A stretch of DNA of 37,685 nt, taken from contig JARLGM010000053.1 of assembly GCA_031292755.1 (NCBI GenBank), positions 1 to 37,685 of the forward strand. Direction: 5' to 3'. The number at the start of each line of letters is the position of its first letter. The stretch's first letter is position 1. The position numbers were made by a program, and so were the translations under genes. Of the stretch, positions 9,490 through 19,500 are shown in pieces. Below the pieces are notes generated by a model. That model searched no databases. It was not told the origin of the DNA and saw only the letters and a list, made by a program, of their open reading frames with translations. The DNA is from Candidatus Sulfopaludibacter sp. (GTDB taxonomy: Bacteria > Acidobacteriota > Terriglobia > Bryobacterales > Bryobacteraceae).

Positions 9490-9956
9490 GGCTGGCTGAG
9501 AGCTCTTTCAACGATATTCGTAGTAGAATATCCGGGTTCCATGGGCACGGTCATCACTTTGCCGCCCGCGGCTTCCACTTCTTCTCTGCCCGCGATGAAG
9601 TGCGACCAGTCGGCGCCCTTGATCAGGATGTCGGGTAGCACTTCGGCGATCAGTTCGCGCGGCGTATCTTCGTCGAACAGGGTGACCGCGTCAACCGCCT
9701 CCAGCGCCACGGCCACTTCGGCCCGTTCCTGTTCCGGCGAGATCGGCCGCGAAGGGCCCTTGAACCGCCGCACACTGGCATCCGAATTGAGCGCCAGAAT
9801 CAGCACATCGCCCAGGGAACGAGCCTGTTCCAGCAGGCGGATATGGCCGGGATGGAGCAGATCGTAGCAGCCATTGGTGAAGACTACGATCCTGCCTTCC
9901 CGCTTCCAGTGCCGGCGCTGCTCCACCAACTCCGCACGGGTGTAGAGATGTGCCAC
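9486..9956 (-). CDS. rfaE2: D-glycero-beta-D-manno-heptose 1-phosphate adenylyltransferase (RfaE2/HldE C-terminal type)
   Basis: The protein has 156 residues. It is a nucleotidyltransferase with the HxGH motif in [17 protein letters not shown] (about 25-41), then [25 protein letters not shown], and the closing [12 protein letters not shown], which corresponds to the usual GxSTTxIVxRI. It makes ADP-heptose, the precursor of inner-core lipopolysaccharide heptose. The separate kinase domain (RfaE1) is not in the window. The proposed GTG start at 9956 gives [10 protein letters not shown]; the frame is open further upstream, but that would run antisense through the divergent hydrolase gene. Only 24 bases separate the two divergent starts. 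It is the first gene of the coupled string leading into mfd. Confidence 0.88.
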   Translation of the reverse strand: MAHLYTRAELVEQRRHWKREGRIVVFTNGCYDLLHPGHIRLLEQARSLGDVLILALNSDASVRRFKGPSRPISPEQERAEVAVALEAVDAVTLFDEDTPRELIAEVLPDILIKGADWSHFIAGREEVEAAGGKVMTVPMEPGYSTTNIVERALSQP

Positions 9957-9962
9957 CTGTAC

Positions 9963-9968
9963 TAAGCT
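9963..9968 (+). promoter_or_regulatory. -10-like hexamer TAAGCT before the hydrolase gene
   Basis: TAAGCT ends 12 bases before ATG 9981, within the 24-base gap between divergent genes. The same TAAGCTAT octamer recurs before the gene at 20536. No -35 element stands out, and no Shine-Dalgarno sequence is seen. Confidence 0.3.
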
Positions 9969-9980
9969 ATCATTTGTCTC

Positions 9981-10859
9981 ATGCGTCTCGCCGTACTCGC
10001 ACTTCTGCTCGCGCCCTGTCTTCCCGGGCAAGCGCTGAAGGAATCGCTCCAGGCGCGCATCGCCGGATTTCCGGGCACCGTCTCGCTGTACGCGAAGAAT
10101 TTGGATAGCGGCGCCGCCATCGGTATCGGGGAGACCGATAAGGTGCGCACCGCCAGCACCATCAAGATCGCCATCATGATGGCCGTCTTCGCCCAGGTGG
10201 CGCGCGGACAGGCGAAGTGGACCGACCTCTTGACGGTCACCGCCGCAGAGAAGGTGAGCGGCTCCGGCATCCTGGACAGCGAGATTTCCGATGGCGTGCA
10301 ACTACCCATCCGCGATGTGATGCACCTGATGATGGTGCTGAGCGATAACACCGCCACCAACATGCTGCTGGAGGGCTTCACCGCCGACGCCGTCAACGCG
10401 TACCTGGACAAACTGGGGATCAAGACCACCCGCTCGCTGCGCAAGATTCTCGGGAACGGGCCTCCCGCCGGAGTCTCCGCCGCGGGCAAACTGCCGGAGA
10501 ACCAGAAATACGGTCTGGGCGTCTCCACCCCGCGCGACATGGTGACTATGCTGGAGAAGCTGTACCGCGGGGAAATCGTGAGCGCCGACGCTTCGCGCGA
10601 GATGCTGGAGGTGATGAAGCGCTGCCAGGACATCACCGGTATCCGGCGCAAGCTTCCCGCCGTCACGATCGCCAATAAAATCGGCGCGCTGGATGCGCTG
10701 CGGTCGGACGTCGGCATTGTGTATTCCCAGGGCGGACCTATTGCCATGGCGATTACGGTGGACGGAATCCCCGCGCCGGACTGGGGCCCCGACAATCCAG
10801 GCAGCGTCATGATCTCTGACTTGGCGAAACTGCTGGTGGACGGCCTCGCCCGCAAGTAG
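9981..10859 (+). CDS. Class A beta-lactamase-like serine hydrolase, exported
   Basis: The protein has 292 residues with a signal peptide of about 17 ([18 protein letters not shown]). The nucleophile motif SxxK is S59-T-I-K62 and the SDN motif is at 121-123. The third motif, usually KTG, reads K233-I-G235 in [10 protein letters not shown]. No Glu in the expected omega-loop ExxLN context is visible: the stretch after LGIKTT reads [10 protein letters not shown]. That Glu deacylates beta-lactams in true class A enzymes, so this could be a poor beta-lactamase, a DD-peptidase or another serine hydrolase of the Beta-lactamase2 family. It probably acts in the periplasm. It is divergent from the heptose gene and not obviously in an operon with what follows. 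Confidence 0.75.
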   Translation: MRLAVLALLLAPCLPGQALKESLQARIAGFPGTVSLYAKNLDSGAAIGIGETDKVRTASTIKIAIMMAVFAQVARGQAKWTDLLTVTAAEKVSGSGILDSEISDGVQLPIRDVMHLMMVLSDNTATNMLLEGFTADAVNAYLDKLGIKTTRSLRKILGNGPPAGVSAAGKLPENQKYGLGVSTPRDMVTMLEKLYRGEIVSADASREMLEVMKRCQDITGIRRKLPAVTIANKIGALDALRSDVGIVYSQGGPIAMAITVDGIPAPDWGPDNPGSVMISDLAKLLVDGLARK

Positions 10860-10862
10860 CGG

Positions 10863-10868
10863 TATACT
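10863..10868 (+). promoter_or_regulatory. Probable -10 element TATACT for the molybdenum hydroxylase operon
   Basis: TATACT lies 27 bases before ATG 10896, only 3 bases after the upstream stop. A strong ribosome site, AGGAGGG, follows at about 10884-10890. This arrangement suits a separate transcript for the two hydroxylase genes. No clear -35 element was seen. Confidence 0.4.
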
Positions 10869-10895
10869 TTCCCTAACAGCACTCAGGAGGGAAAT

Positions 10896-11372
10896 ATGCC
10901 AGCCGTCAAGTTCACTCTGAACGGTAAATCACAAACCGTGGATGCCGTTCCAGCCATGCCGCTGCTCTGGGTCCTGCGCGATACGCTGGGCCTGACCGGC
11001 ACGAAATTCGGATGCGGGATGGCGCTGTGCGGCGCCTGTACCGTGCATGTGGACGGGCGGCCCACGCGATCCTGCACGCTGCCCGTTTCGAGCGTGGCCG
11101 GCAGAAGCGTCACCACCATCGAGGGCCTCTCGCCGGATCGCAGCACGGCGGTGCAGCTCGCCTGGATTGAAGAGGACGTGCCGCAATGCGGCTACTGCCA
11201 GAGCGGCCAGATCATGACAGCCGCGGCGCTGCTCTCTAAAACCAAGAACCCGACCGACGCCGATATCGACGAAGCCCTGCGGGGCAATATCTGCCGCTGC
11301 GGCACCTACGACGGAATTCGCAAAGCGGTACACCGCGCCGCTGCCATGATGCGGGAAGGAGGCGCCAAGTGA
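10896..11372 (+). CDS. [2Fe-2S] subunit of a xanthine-oxidase-family molybdenum hydroxylase (IorA type)
   Basis: The protein has 158 residues, the usual size. The plant-type cluster is held by C40, C45, C48 and C60 ([16 protein letters not shown]...SC). The second cluster is held by C98, C101, C133 and C135 (QCGYCQSGQ and NICRCGTY). The subunit passes electrons from the Mo site in the large partner to an external acceptor. It overlaps the next gene by 4 bases (GTGA), so the two are translated together. There is no FAD subunit gene, as in isoquinoline 1-oxidoreductase and aldehyde dehydrogenases of the Ior type, which typically use a cytochrome or quinone as acceptor. The subunit has no signal peptide and is likely carried across the membrane with its Tat-targeted partner. 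Confidence 0.93.
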   Translation: MPAVKFTLNGKSQTVDAVPAMPLLWVLRDTLGLTGTKFGCGMALCGACTVHVDGRPTRSCTLPVSSVAGRSVTTIEGLSPDRSTAVQLAWIEEDVPQCGYCQSGQIMTAAALLSKTKNPTDADIDEALRGNICRCGTYDGIRKAVHRAAAMMREGGAK

Positions 11373-13441
11373 GCCTCCAACTGAATCGCCGCAACTTCCT
11401 GCGCACTACCGCGGCGGCCGCCGGCGGCCTGCTGGTGGGTTTCCGCCTGGAGGCCGACACTCCGGCCACCGATTCCAAACTGAATGCCTTCGTGCACGTG
11501 GGCACTGACGACCACGTAACGCTCTTCATCCATAAGGCTGAGATGGGTCAGGGCACGGTGACATCGCTTTCCATGCTGCTGGCCGAAGAGCTGGAGTGCG
11601 ACTGGAAGAAAATTCGCACGGAATTCCCCGGCGTGAGCCGCGAGTACGGACCGAACCAGGGCGTGGTGGGTAGCCAGAGTATCCGCAGTTCGTGGGTATC
11701 GCTGCGGCAGGCCGGCGCCAATGCCCGCGAGATGCTGGTGCAAGCCGCCGCGCAAAGGTGGGGCGTGGATAAGGCCGGATGCCGCGCTGAAAACAACGCG
11801 GTGATCAATACCGCGACGAACGCCAAACTGAGTTATGGCAGCCTCGCGGACGCAGCCTCGAAACTGCCTGTGCCGGCCGGCGTGGCGCTCAAGGACCCCG
11901 CGCAGTTCCGCATTATCGGGAAGCCCAGGAAGCGGCTCGATACGCCCTCGAAGGTGGATGGCAGTGCGTCATTCGGAATCGATGTGCGCCTGCCCAACAT
12001 GCAATACGCCGTGGTGGCGCGCTGCCCGGTGTTCGGCGGCAAGGTGGCCGGCTTCGACTCTGCCAAGGCCAAAGCCGTTCCGGGCGTGAAAAGCGTGGTG
12101 CAGATTTCCACCGGAGTGGCCGTGGTGGCCGACAATACCTGGTCGGCGATGCAGGGCCGGCGCGTGCTGGAGATTCAATGGGACGAAGGCAAGACCGCCG
12201 CATATAGCACACCGGGCATCATGCAAAGCTTCGCCGACATCACGAAGCAGCCCGGCCAGACGCAGCGTCAGGTGGGCGATGCGCCCGCCGCGCTGGCATC
12301 CGCCGCCAAAAAGATTGAGGCCGTGTATGAGGTCCCGTACCTGGCCCACGCACCCATGGAACCGCTGAACTGCGTGGCTGACGTGCGCAGCGACCGCTGC
12401 CAAGTGTGGGCGTCCACACAAGGCCAGACGGCCGCGCGCAACGAAGCCGTCAAAATCACCGGGCTCAAGCCCGACGACGTGCAGGTCTACACCAAGTACA
12501 TGGGCGGCGGATTCGGCCGGCGCGCCCGCGCCGACTACATCGGCGAGGCCGTGGAGGTCTCTAAGGCGCTGGGCATTCCGGTGAAGCTCACATGGTCACG
12601 CGAAGACGATTTGCAGCAGGATTGGTACCGGCCGGCGTCGCTCACGCGCTTCGCTGCGGGGTTGGATGCCGATGGCTGGCCGGTGGCCTTCGCCTCGCAA
12701 ACGGCCTGCACGTATTTCGGCGGGCCGCGCACGGCTGTAGAAGGCATCGCCGATACGCCGTACGCGATTCCCCATATTCTGGTGGGCTCGCACAACGTGG
12801 ATCCCGGCATTCCGGTGAGCTACTGGCGCAGCGTGGGGTACTCGCAGAATACTTTCTTCCACGAATCGTTCCTCGACGAAATCGCCGCGGCAGGCGGCAA
12901 AGATCCGCTGGAGTTGCGCCGGCGGCTGCTGGCCAACTCGCCGCGTTTGAAGGCGGCGCTGGAACTGGCGGCGGATAAGTTCGGCTGGGGAAAGGCGCTG
13001 CCGGCGGGACATGGCGCCGGGATTTCCGTTGCCAACAATATCGGCAGCAATACCGTGCAGATTGCCGAAGCCTCGCTCGAAAAGGGCAAGGTGAAGGTGC
13101 ATCGTGTGGTCTGCGCGGTGGATTGCGGCCATGTGGTGAATCCGTCGGGTGTAGAGCAGCAGATTCAGAGCGGCATCGTGTTCGGGCTTTCCGCCGCGCT
13201 GAAGGGCGGCATCACGATCGATCGCGGCCGTGTGGAGCAGACCAATTTTCATCAGTACGACGTGCTGCGCATCGACGAGATGCCGAAGGTGGAAGTGTAC
13301 CTCGTACCCAGCACCGCGGCGCCCGGCGGCATCGGCGAGGCCAGCCCTCCCGGAATTGCTCCAGCGGTGTGCAACGCGCTGTTCGCCGCCACCGGGAAAC
13401 GCATCCGGCGGCTGCCCATCCGGCCCGAAGACCTGGCATAG
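11369..13441 (+). CDS. Molybdopterin-binding large subunit of xanthine-oxidase-family hydroxylase (IorB type), Tat-exported
   Basis: The protein has 690 residues. A twin-arginine signal ([20 protein letters not shown], about 6-25) precedes the mature enzyme. Recognisable blocks include [64 protein letters not shown] and [16 protein letters not shown]. The Glu in GIGE is the family's catalytic base. Substrates in this family are N-heterocycles or aldehydes; the actual one cannot be read from the sequence. The start is GTG, overlapping the small subunit's stop. No XdhC-like Mo-cofactor insertase is adjacent. It is a periplasmic enzyme paired with the gene before it. Confidence 0.92.
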   Translation: MSLQLNRRNFLRTTAAAAGGLLVGFRLEADTPATDSKLNAFVHVGTDDHVTLFIHKAEMGQGTVTSLSMLLAEELECDWKKIRTEFPGVSREYGPNQGVVGSQSIRSSWVSLRQAGANAREMLVQAAAQRWGVDKAGCRAENNAVINTATNAKLSYGSLADAASKLPVPAGVALKDPAQFRIIGKPRKRLDTPSKVDGSASFGIDVRLPNMQYAVVARCPVFGGKVAGFDSAKAKAVPGVKSVVQISTGVAVVADNTWSAMQGRRVLEIQWDEGKTAAYSTPGIMQSFADITKQPGQTQRQVGDAPAALASAAKKIEAVYEVPYLAHAPMEPLNCVADVRSDRCQVWASTQGQTAARNEAVKITGLKPDDVQVYTKYMGGGFGRRARADYIGEAVEVSKALGIPVKLTWSREDDLQQDWYRPASLTRFAAGLDADGWPVAFASQTACTYFGGPRTAVEGIADTPYAIPHILVGSHNVDPGIPVSYWRSVGYSQNTFFHESFLDEIAAAGGKDPLELRRRLLANSPRLKAALELAADKFGWGKALPAGHGAGISVANNIGSNTVQIAEASLEKGKVKVHRVVCAVDCGHVVNPSGVEQQIQSGIVFGLSAALKGGITIDRGRVEQTNFHQYDVLRIDEMPKVEVYLVPSTAAPGGIGEASPPGIAPAVCNALFAATGKRIRRLPIRPEDLA

Positions 13442-13450
13442 GGGATACCG

Positions 13451-13456
13451 TATCAT
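13451..13456 (+). promoter_or_regulatory. -10-like hexamer TATCAT close to a start codon
   Basis: TATCAT ends 6 bases before ATG 13463. Transcription from it would begin at or next to the start codon, giving a leaderless message. The evidence is pattern and spacing only. Confidence 0.3.
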
Positions 13457-13462
13457 TGAGGT

Positions 13463-14305
13463 ATGAGGCCGTGCAGGCTGGCTTTGCTGGCCCTCATTCC
13501 CGCGGCGGCGGTCTGGGCGCAGGATCCCGTCGAGTTGGTGCGCAAATCCATCGCGCAGAATCAACTCGATTGGGTGCGCATGAAAGACTACACCTGGCAG
13601 GCACGCTCCGTGGAACGCCACTTCGATTCCCACGGTAAAGTGGAATCCACCAAGAAAGAAACGTGGGAAACGCTGATCCTGGACGGGGAACCGTACCGCC
13701 GCACGCTGGAGCGGGACGGCAAGCCGCTGAGCCCGGACGAACAGCGCGGCGAACAGAAGAAGCTGGATCGCGAAACCGGCAAGCTCAATAACGAGACGCC
13801 CGCCGAAAAACAGCAGCGCTTGCAGCATGCGGAAAAGCAGCGCAGACGGGAGTTCGCCTTCCTTTCCGAAATACCCGAGTTGTTCGATCTGCGTTACGAG
13901 GGTGAATCCACCATCGACGGGCGGCCCGTGTGGATTGTTTCCGGCACGCCGCGGCCCGGCGCGCAGGCCAAGAGCCGCGACGCCAAAGTGCTACTGAAAC
14001 TCCGCGGCCGCATCTGGATCGACAAGGCCAATTATCAATGGGCGAAGGTAGAGGGAGAGACCACCGGCACCATCTCCTGGGGATTGTTCCTGGCGCGCCT
14101 CAACGCCGGCGCCAGCCTGGTGTTCGAACAAGGCGAGGTGAACTCGGAACTCTGGCTGCCCAGGCACCTGGTGGTGCGCGGCAGCGGCCGCGTGGGGTTG
14201 GTCAAGCGAATCTCCGAGGATCAGGAAATCCAGTGGAGCAATTACAAGAAGTTTTCGGTGGACTCAAAGATTGTGACCGACCAGCCGGCAAGTCCTAAAA
14301 ACTGA
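13463..14305 (+). CDS. Secreted protein of unknown function, possible LolA/LolB-like fold
   Basis: The protein has 280 residues with a signal peptide cut after about residue 19 (AAAVWA-QD). The mature part has long beta-rich segments (YTWQARSVERHFDSHGKVES, TWETLILDGEPYRRTLERDG), a charged helical region (about 95-135, EKQQRLQHAEKQRRRE), then WIVSGTPRPGA, RGRIWIDKANYQWAKVEG and LPRHLVVRGSGRVG. The repeated strand pattern, in which it compares a residual property and a modelled beta sheet, recalls outer-membrane lipoprotein-sorting-like proteins common in Acidobacteriota. That is an inference, and no function is assigned. A TATCAT hexamer ends 6 bases before the ATG, and GAGG overlaps the gap. 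Confidence 0.7.
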   Translation: MRPCRLALLALIPAAAVWAQDPVELVRKSIAQNQLDWVRMKDYTWQARSVERHFDSHGKVESTKKETWETLILDGEPYRRTLERDGKPLSPDEQRGEQKKLDRETGKLNNETPAEKQQRLQHAEKQRRREFAFLSEIPELFDLRYEGESTIDGRPVWIVSGTPRPGAQAKSRDAKVLLKLRGRIWIDKANYQWAKVEGETTGTISWGLFLARLNAGASLVFEQGEVNSELWLPRHLVVRGSGRVGLVKRISEDQEIQWSNYKKFSVDSKIVTDQPASPKN

Positions 14306-14340
14306 GCGCAACCACTGGCGGGACCCGGGGTTGATCCTGA

Positions 14341-14346
14341 TAGAAT
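14341..14346 (+). promoter_or_regulatory. Probable -10 element TAGAAT with ribosome site
   Basis: TAGAAT lies 21 bases before ATG 14368, and CGGAGGA at about 14354-14360 is a good ribosome site. It sits in the 62-base gap between two secreted-protein genes. No -35 match was found. Confidence 0.4.
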
Positions 14347-14367
14347 TTCAGCTCGGAGGATGCTGGC

Positions 14368-16554
14368 ATGAATCGTCTCTTCTTTAGCTGTCTGGTGGCC
14401 GCGCCCTTGTTGGCTCAAACGCAGGTGGGCGGGGGAACTTGCAGCTCGTCGTCATTGAACGGCCTCTATTCAGTGAATATTTCCGGCCGGCAGGTCACCA
14501 GCGCGGGAACGTTCACGAGCGTGTTCCAGGCCAACGGCCTGGCGAATTTCGACGGGCTGAGCAAAGTAACTGTGACGCTCACCGCGGACACGCTTCAATC
14601 CGCGGGCGCGCCGCTGGCGTGGTCGGGGACGTACAGTATGCAGGCCAACTGCGCCGGCGTCGCCACCATCACCGCCGGAGGCAGCGCCACATTGAACCTG
14701 GCCGTCTACAACCAGGGAAACGATTTCCTGATGACGGGACACGACGCGACATACTCGTACTCGGGCGGCGGCAGCATCCAGCCGGCCACCTGTTCGACGG
14801 GTATGGTCTCGGGTCCCTACACGTTTACGGGCACGGGATTCGGGCTCTCGGGCAATGCTGTAAACGGCATCGGCGATGGCACCGGATTGTTGCAGTTCGA
14901 CGGGCAGGGCAAAGTGACGGCGAGCATCACCCTGGCGTCCGGCTCCTCCTCGAATACGGTGACGGCGAGCGGATCGTACTCGGTGGCATCCACCTGCCTG
15001 GGGTCGGCGACGCTCACCGATTCGGGTGGCACTTCCTACGCCATGAGCTTGAGTGTCACCGCCGGCAACACGACGGCGGACACGGATCTTTCGGCCACGC
15101 TCGCGGCGGCTTCGAAGTTCATGCTCCTCGGCGCCGCCCATACTCTGACCGGCAACACATGCGGCGCTTCGACATTGAACGGCACCTATTCACTCACCAT
15201 CAGCGGGCGGGCCATTTCCTCAGGCGGCACCTTCCTGGGAAGCTTCCAGGGGGATGGAACAGCGACCTTCGATGGCCAGGGTAAGGTGACGCTGACCGGC
15301 GCCAGCAACACGAATCTGGCAACCGGCAAGCAGTTTACGTACTCGGGCAGTTACAGTCTTCCGGCCAGTTGCTCCGGCACTATGACCCTGGCTACCGGCA
15401 GCTCCGCCACGTTCAACCTGGTGGCATGGAGCGGGGGCAAGCAGTTCAACATCACCGGCTCGGACGCCACTTACGTGTATTCCGCCAGTGGCGGCAGTGC
15501 GCGGCCGGATGCCTGCGTGAATGCCACGCTATCCGGCGAATACACCTACAATGCAAGCGGATTCACGCTGGCCGGAACTACGCAGACGGGCGCCGCCGAT
15601 GAATCCGGCGTGCTGCAGTTTGACGGTCAAGGCAACGTAACGGCCAGTTACACGACATCGTCTTCCGGGACGCAGACGGCCTATACGGCAACCGGCACAT
15701 ACACGGTGACACCGGACTGCCTGGGTTCCGCCACCCTGACGGATTCGGCGGGCAAAGGCAACGCCCTGACCTTCAGCATTCTGAACATCTACGGCCAGGG
15801 CGTGGACGTGATCGCGGCCAGTTCGCAATTTGTGCGATCAGGCTCCGCGCACGCGGCATTCCTGCATCCCACGCAATCCATCGGGAACGTAGCCAGCTAC
15901 GCGGTAAACGCGACACCGCCCGGCAGTGTGTTCGTGTTGTTCGGCACCAGCCTGGCGACCAGAGCCGCGGGAGCGCTCAGCACCACCCTGCCGACCACGT
16001 TGCTGAACACTACCGTGACCGTGAATGGCGAGTTGGCGCCCCTGTTCTACGTGGATACCGGTCAAATCGATGCGCAGATGCCCTGGGACATTCCGGGTGG
16101 AACAGCGGCCACCGTGATCGTGAAGAACGGGAGTTCCACCAGCAATGCGGTGGCGGTGTATGTTCCCGCCACGGGCACACCGGGAATTAGCGTTTACTCC
16201 AACAATCGGGCGGTGGTGGTGAATGAGGATGGCAGCACGAACTCGCCGACCGCAGCCGCGGCGGTCGGCGATGAAGTAGTAGCCTACTTCACCGGGGGAG
16301 GGCCGGTTACCGCCGCGGGCAAGCTGGTCACGGGTTCGCCCGATCCGAACGGGCTTTCCCGGGTGACCGGAACCAGCACGGTGACGGTAGGAGGCGTGGC
16401 GGCGAAGATCGACTATATCGGATTGACGCCCGGATCGATCGGGCTGTACCAGGTGAATTTCTTTGTCCCGCAACTGGCCAAAGGCACGTACCCGGTAGTC
16501 ATCGGCATCGCCGGATATACCTCGAATAATCCCGTGATGACGATTTCGAATTGA
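14368..16554 (+). CDS. Secreted multi-repeat protein with TIGR03437-type C-terminal domain
   Basis: The protein has 728 residues. A signal peptide ends near residue 16 (LLAQT). Residues 24-500 hold four related beta-rich modules of about 115 residues in the order A-B-A-B. A modules begin with LNG-YS--ISGR; both types carry FDG-GKVT or a close variant, and B modules end with CLGSATLTDS. Residues 505-728 match the acidobacterial TIGR03437 domain: NATPPGSVFVLFGTSL, NGELAPLFYVDTGQIDAQMPW, YFTGGGPV and a closing PVVIGIAGYTS. That domain is common at the ends of large secreted Solibacter proteins, but its role is unknown; surface display or carbohydrate contact is only a guess. The paired Cys at module starts may form disulphides. 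A TAGAAT hexamer and CGGAGGA ribosome site precede the gene. Confidence 0.85.
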   Translation: MNRLFFSCLVAAPLLAQTQVGGGTCSSSSLNGLYSVNISGRQVTSAGTFTSVFQANGLANFDGLSKVTVTLTADTLQSAGAPLAWSGTYSMQANCAGVATITAGGSATLNLAVYNQGNDFLMTGHDATYSYSGGGSIQPATCSTGMVSGPYTFTGTGFGLSGNAVNGIGDGTGLLQFDGQGKVTASITLASGSSSNTVTASGSYSVASTCLGSATLTDSGGTSYAMSLSVTAGNTTADTDLSATLAAASKFMLLGAAHTLTGNTCGASTLNGTYSLTISGRAISSGGTFLGSFQGDGTATFDGQGKVTLTGASNTNLATGKQFTYSGSYSLPASCSGTMTLATGSSATFNLVAWSGGKQFNITGSDATYVYSASGGSARPDACVNATLSGEYTYNASGFTLAGTTQTGAADESGVLQFDGQGNVTASYTTSSSGTQTAYTATGTYTVTPDCLGSATLTDSAGKGNALTFSILNIYGQGVDVIAASSQFVRSGSAHAAFLHPTQSIGNVASYAVNATPPGSVFVLFGTSLATRAAGALSTTLPTTLLNTTVTVNGELAPLFYVDTGQIDAQMPWDIPGGTAATVIVKNGSSTSNAVAVYVPATGTPGISVYSNNRAVVVNEDGSTNSPTAAAAVGDEVVAYFTGGGPVTAAGKLVTGSPDPNGLSRVTGTSTVTVGGVAAKIDYIGLTPGSIGLYQVNFFVPQLAKGTYPVVIGIAGYTSNNPVMTISN
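14440..15880 (+). repeat. Internal tandem duplication, unit 720 bases
   Basis: The codon for the Cys opening the first module lies at 14440 and its counterpart at 15160, exactly 720 bases (240 codons) later. The second-module Cys codons lie at 14791 and 15514, 723 bases apart. Shared landmarks include the CATTGAACGGC phase of the LNG motif and the FDGQGKVT segment. The copies have diverged in sequence but kept frame and length. Confidence 0.7.
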
Positions 16555-16561
16555 GTACCCG

Positions 16562-16567
16562 TAAAAT
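16562..16567 (+). promoter_or_regulatory. -10-like hexamer TAAAAT before the topB-recQ fusion
   Basis: TAAAAT ends 8 bases before ATG 16576, in the 21-base gap after the preceding stop. GAGGGG ends only one base before the ATG, too close for normal ribosome pairing, so a leaderless transcript is plausible. No -35 element was seen. Confidence 0.3.
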
Positions 16568-16575
16568 AGAGGGGA

Positions 16576-19500
16576 ATGGCGGCTCCCGAATCCGGAAGCA
16601 TCGCCGTGCTGGCCGAGAAACCTTCCGTAGCGCGCGATATCGCGCGCGTGCTGGGAGCAGGCAGCAAGGGCGATGGCTACCTGCACGGCAATGGGTATGT
16701 GGTTACCTGGGCCATCGGGCATCTGGCAGCGCTGGCGCAACCGCACGAGATGAATCCCGAGTGGCGCCAGTGGCGGCGCGACCGGCTGCCCATGCTACCC
16801 AAACAGTGGCCGCTGGTGGTCTATGAGAAAACCAAAGACCAGTTTGAAACCGTCAGGCGCATTCTACTTTCGCCGCGCGTTTCGCAAGTGGTGTGCGCCA
16901 CCGACGCGGGGCGCGAAGGCGAACTGATCTTCCGCTACATCTATGAAGCGGCGCAGTGCAACAAGCCGGTGCGCCGTCTGTGGATCTCTTCGCTGACGCC
17001 GGAGGCCATCCGCCGCGGATTCGATTCCCTCAAGCCGGGCGGCGAGTACGATCCGCTGGCCGATGCCGCCCGCGGACGCAGCCGCGCCGATTGGCTGGTG
17101 GGGCTGAACCTCTCGCGCGCCTATTCCCTGGCCTATAGCGAAGAGCTTTCCGTGGGCCGGGTACAGACTCCCACGCTGGCCATGGTGGTGGAGCGGGAAC
17201 TGGCCATCCGAGCCTTTGTTCCAGAAGATTATCTGGAAGTGGTGGCCACGTTCCACCCCGCGGGCGCACCGAAGGAGAGCGTCTACAAGGGCACCTGGTT
17301 TCTGAAAGACTCCACGCGCCTGCCGCCCGATGGCGAAGAGGCGCGCCGCATCGAAGCGCGCGCCCGGACCGGCGAGGCCGCCATCGAATCCGTGGAGGCC
17401 CAGACGCAGCGCATGGGCCCGCCCGCGCTATACGATCTGACCGAGTTGCAGCGGCACGCGAACCGGCTTTTCGGATTCAGCGCGCAGGCCACGCTGGATA
17501 TCGCGCAGGCGTTGTACGAGAGACACAAGCTGATCAGCTATCCACGCACCGACAGCCGGCACCTTTCGCAAGATGTGGCCAAGACGCTGCCGCGAATCGT
17601 CGAGACGATCGCCACTCCGTATCGGGAGCAGCTTGCGCCCGGCACCGGCGAACGCCCGTTAGGCCGCCGGTTCGTGGATGACGCCAAGGTCACCGATCAC
17701 CATGCGATCATACCCACCACCACCTCGCCCGAGCGCGCGTCTCTGTCGGCGGAGGAACGCAGGATCTACGACCTGATCTGCCGCCGCCTGTTGAGCGCCT
17801 GGCATGACGACCACATCTGGCTGGTGACCACGGTGATTACAGCCATCCGCAATGGCGAGATGGTTGACCGGTATCGCAGCAGTGGCAGCATGGTGCAGCA
17901 GGTGGGCTGGAAGGTGCTGGACGTGGCGCCGGCTCGCAAGTCCCAGAAGGAGGACGAAGAGCAGGTATTGCCGCCGGGGCTCAAGAACGGGATGCGGGTG
18001 GACGTGGTGGACGTCGAGATCCAGAAGAAGAAGACGCGGCCGCCCAAGCGCTTCACCGAGGGCACGCTGCTCACGGCGATGGAGACGGCCGGCAAAACGC
18101 TGGACGAGAAGGAACTCTCCGACGCCATGAAAGAAACCGGGCTGGGCACGCCGGCCACACGCGCCGCCATCATCGAGGTGCTGTTCAAGCGGGAATACCT
18201 GGTGCGCAGCGGCAAGAGCCTGGAAGCCACCGACAAAGGCATCCGCCTGATCGAGGTGGTCCACCCGGAAGTGAAGAGCCCGATCATGACGGGCCAGTGG
18301 GAAGCGTTTCTGCATCGCATCCAGCGCAAGACGGCGCAACTGGAACCGTTCTTGAAGGGCATCGAAGAGTATGTCACGCGGGTGGTCGGGAAGGTGGGGG
18401 AGACGCCGGTGGTAAAACCGGAGCCGGCAGGCGAAAGCACCGCCGCCACCCCCGCCCAGGCTGTCGCGAGCGATGCCACTCCTCTGGAACTTCTGCGCAA
18501 CGCGTTCGGGTTTTCCGATTTTCGCGCCAGCCAGGAGACCGTCTGCCGCACGGTGATCGAAGGCCACGACGTTCTGCTGGTGATGCCGACGGGTTCCGGA
18601 AAATCGCTGTGCTACCAACTGCCGGGCATCGCGCGGGGCGGTACCACGCTGGTGATCAGCCCGCTGATTGCGCTCATGGAAGATCAGGTTGCCAAGCTGA
18701 AGGCGCGGAACTTCGCGGTGGAACGGATCCACTCCGGACGCGACCGCGCGGCCTCGCGGCAGGCGTGCATCGATTACCTCAACGGCAAGCTGCAATTCCT
18801 CTTCATCGCGCCGGAGCGGCTGCGCGTGGCCGGTTTTCCGGAGATGCTGGCCAAGCGCAAACCCTCGCTCATCGCCATCGATGAGGCCCACTGCATCTCG
18901 CAATGGGGCCATGATTTCCGGCCGGACTACCGCATGCTCAATCAGCACCTGCCGGCACTGCGCCCGGCGCCGGTGATCGCCCTCACGGCCACGGCCACGC
19001 CGGTGGTGCAGGACGATATCGCGCTGCAGTTGGGACTCGACAAGCCTACGCGGTTCATTCAGGGTTTTCGCCGCGACAACCTGGCGGTGGAGGTTCTGGA
19101 AGTGCAGCAATCGGCGCGCGAAGAGCTGGCCACCAGCTTGCTGATGGAGAAATCGCGGCGGCCCGCCATCATCTATACCCCCACACGGGCGCAAGCGACC
19201 AGCTTGGCCGCGCAGCTCTGCCGTCATTTTCCGAGCGGCGCCTACCACGCGGGCCTGGACGCACAGCATCGCAAACACGTACAGGAGCAGTTTGTGGAGG
19301 GCAGCATTCAGGTGATGGTGGCGACCATCGCGTTCGGCATGGGGATCGATAAACCGGACGTGCGCACCATTATCCACACGGCGCTGCCGGGCAGCCTGGA
19401 GCAGTATTACCAGGAGATCGGGCGCGCCGGCAGGGACGGCAAGCCCAGCCGGACCATCCTGATGCACTCCTACTCGGACCGGCGCACGCACGATTTCTTC

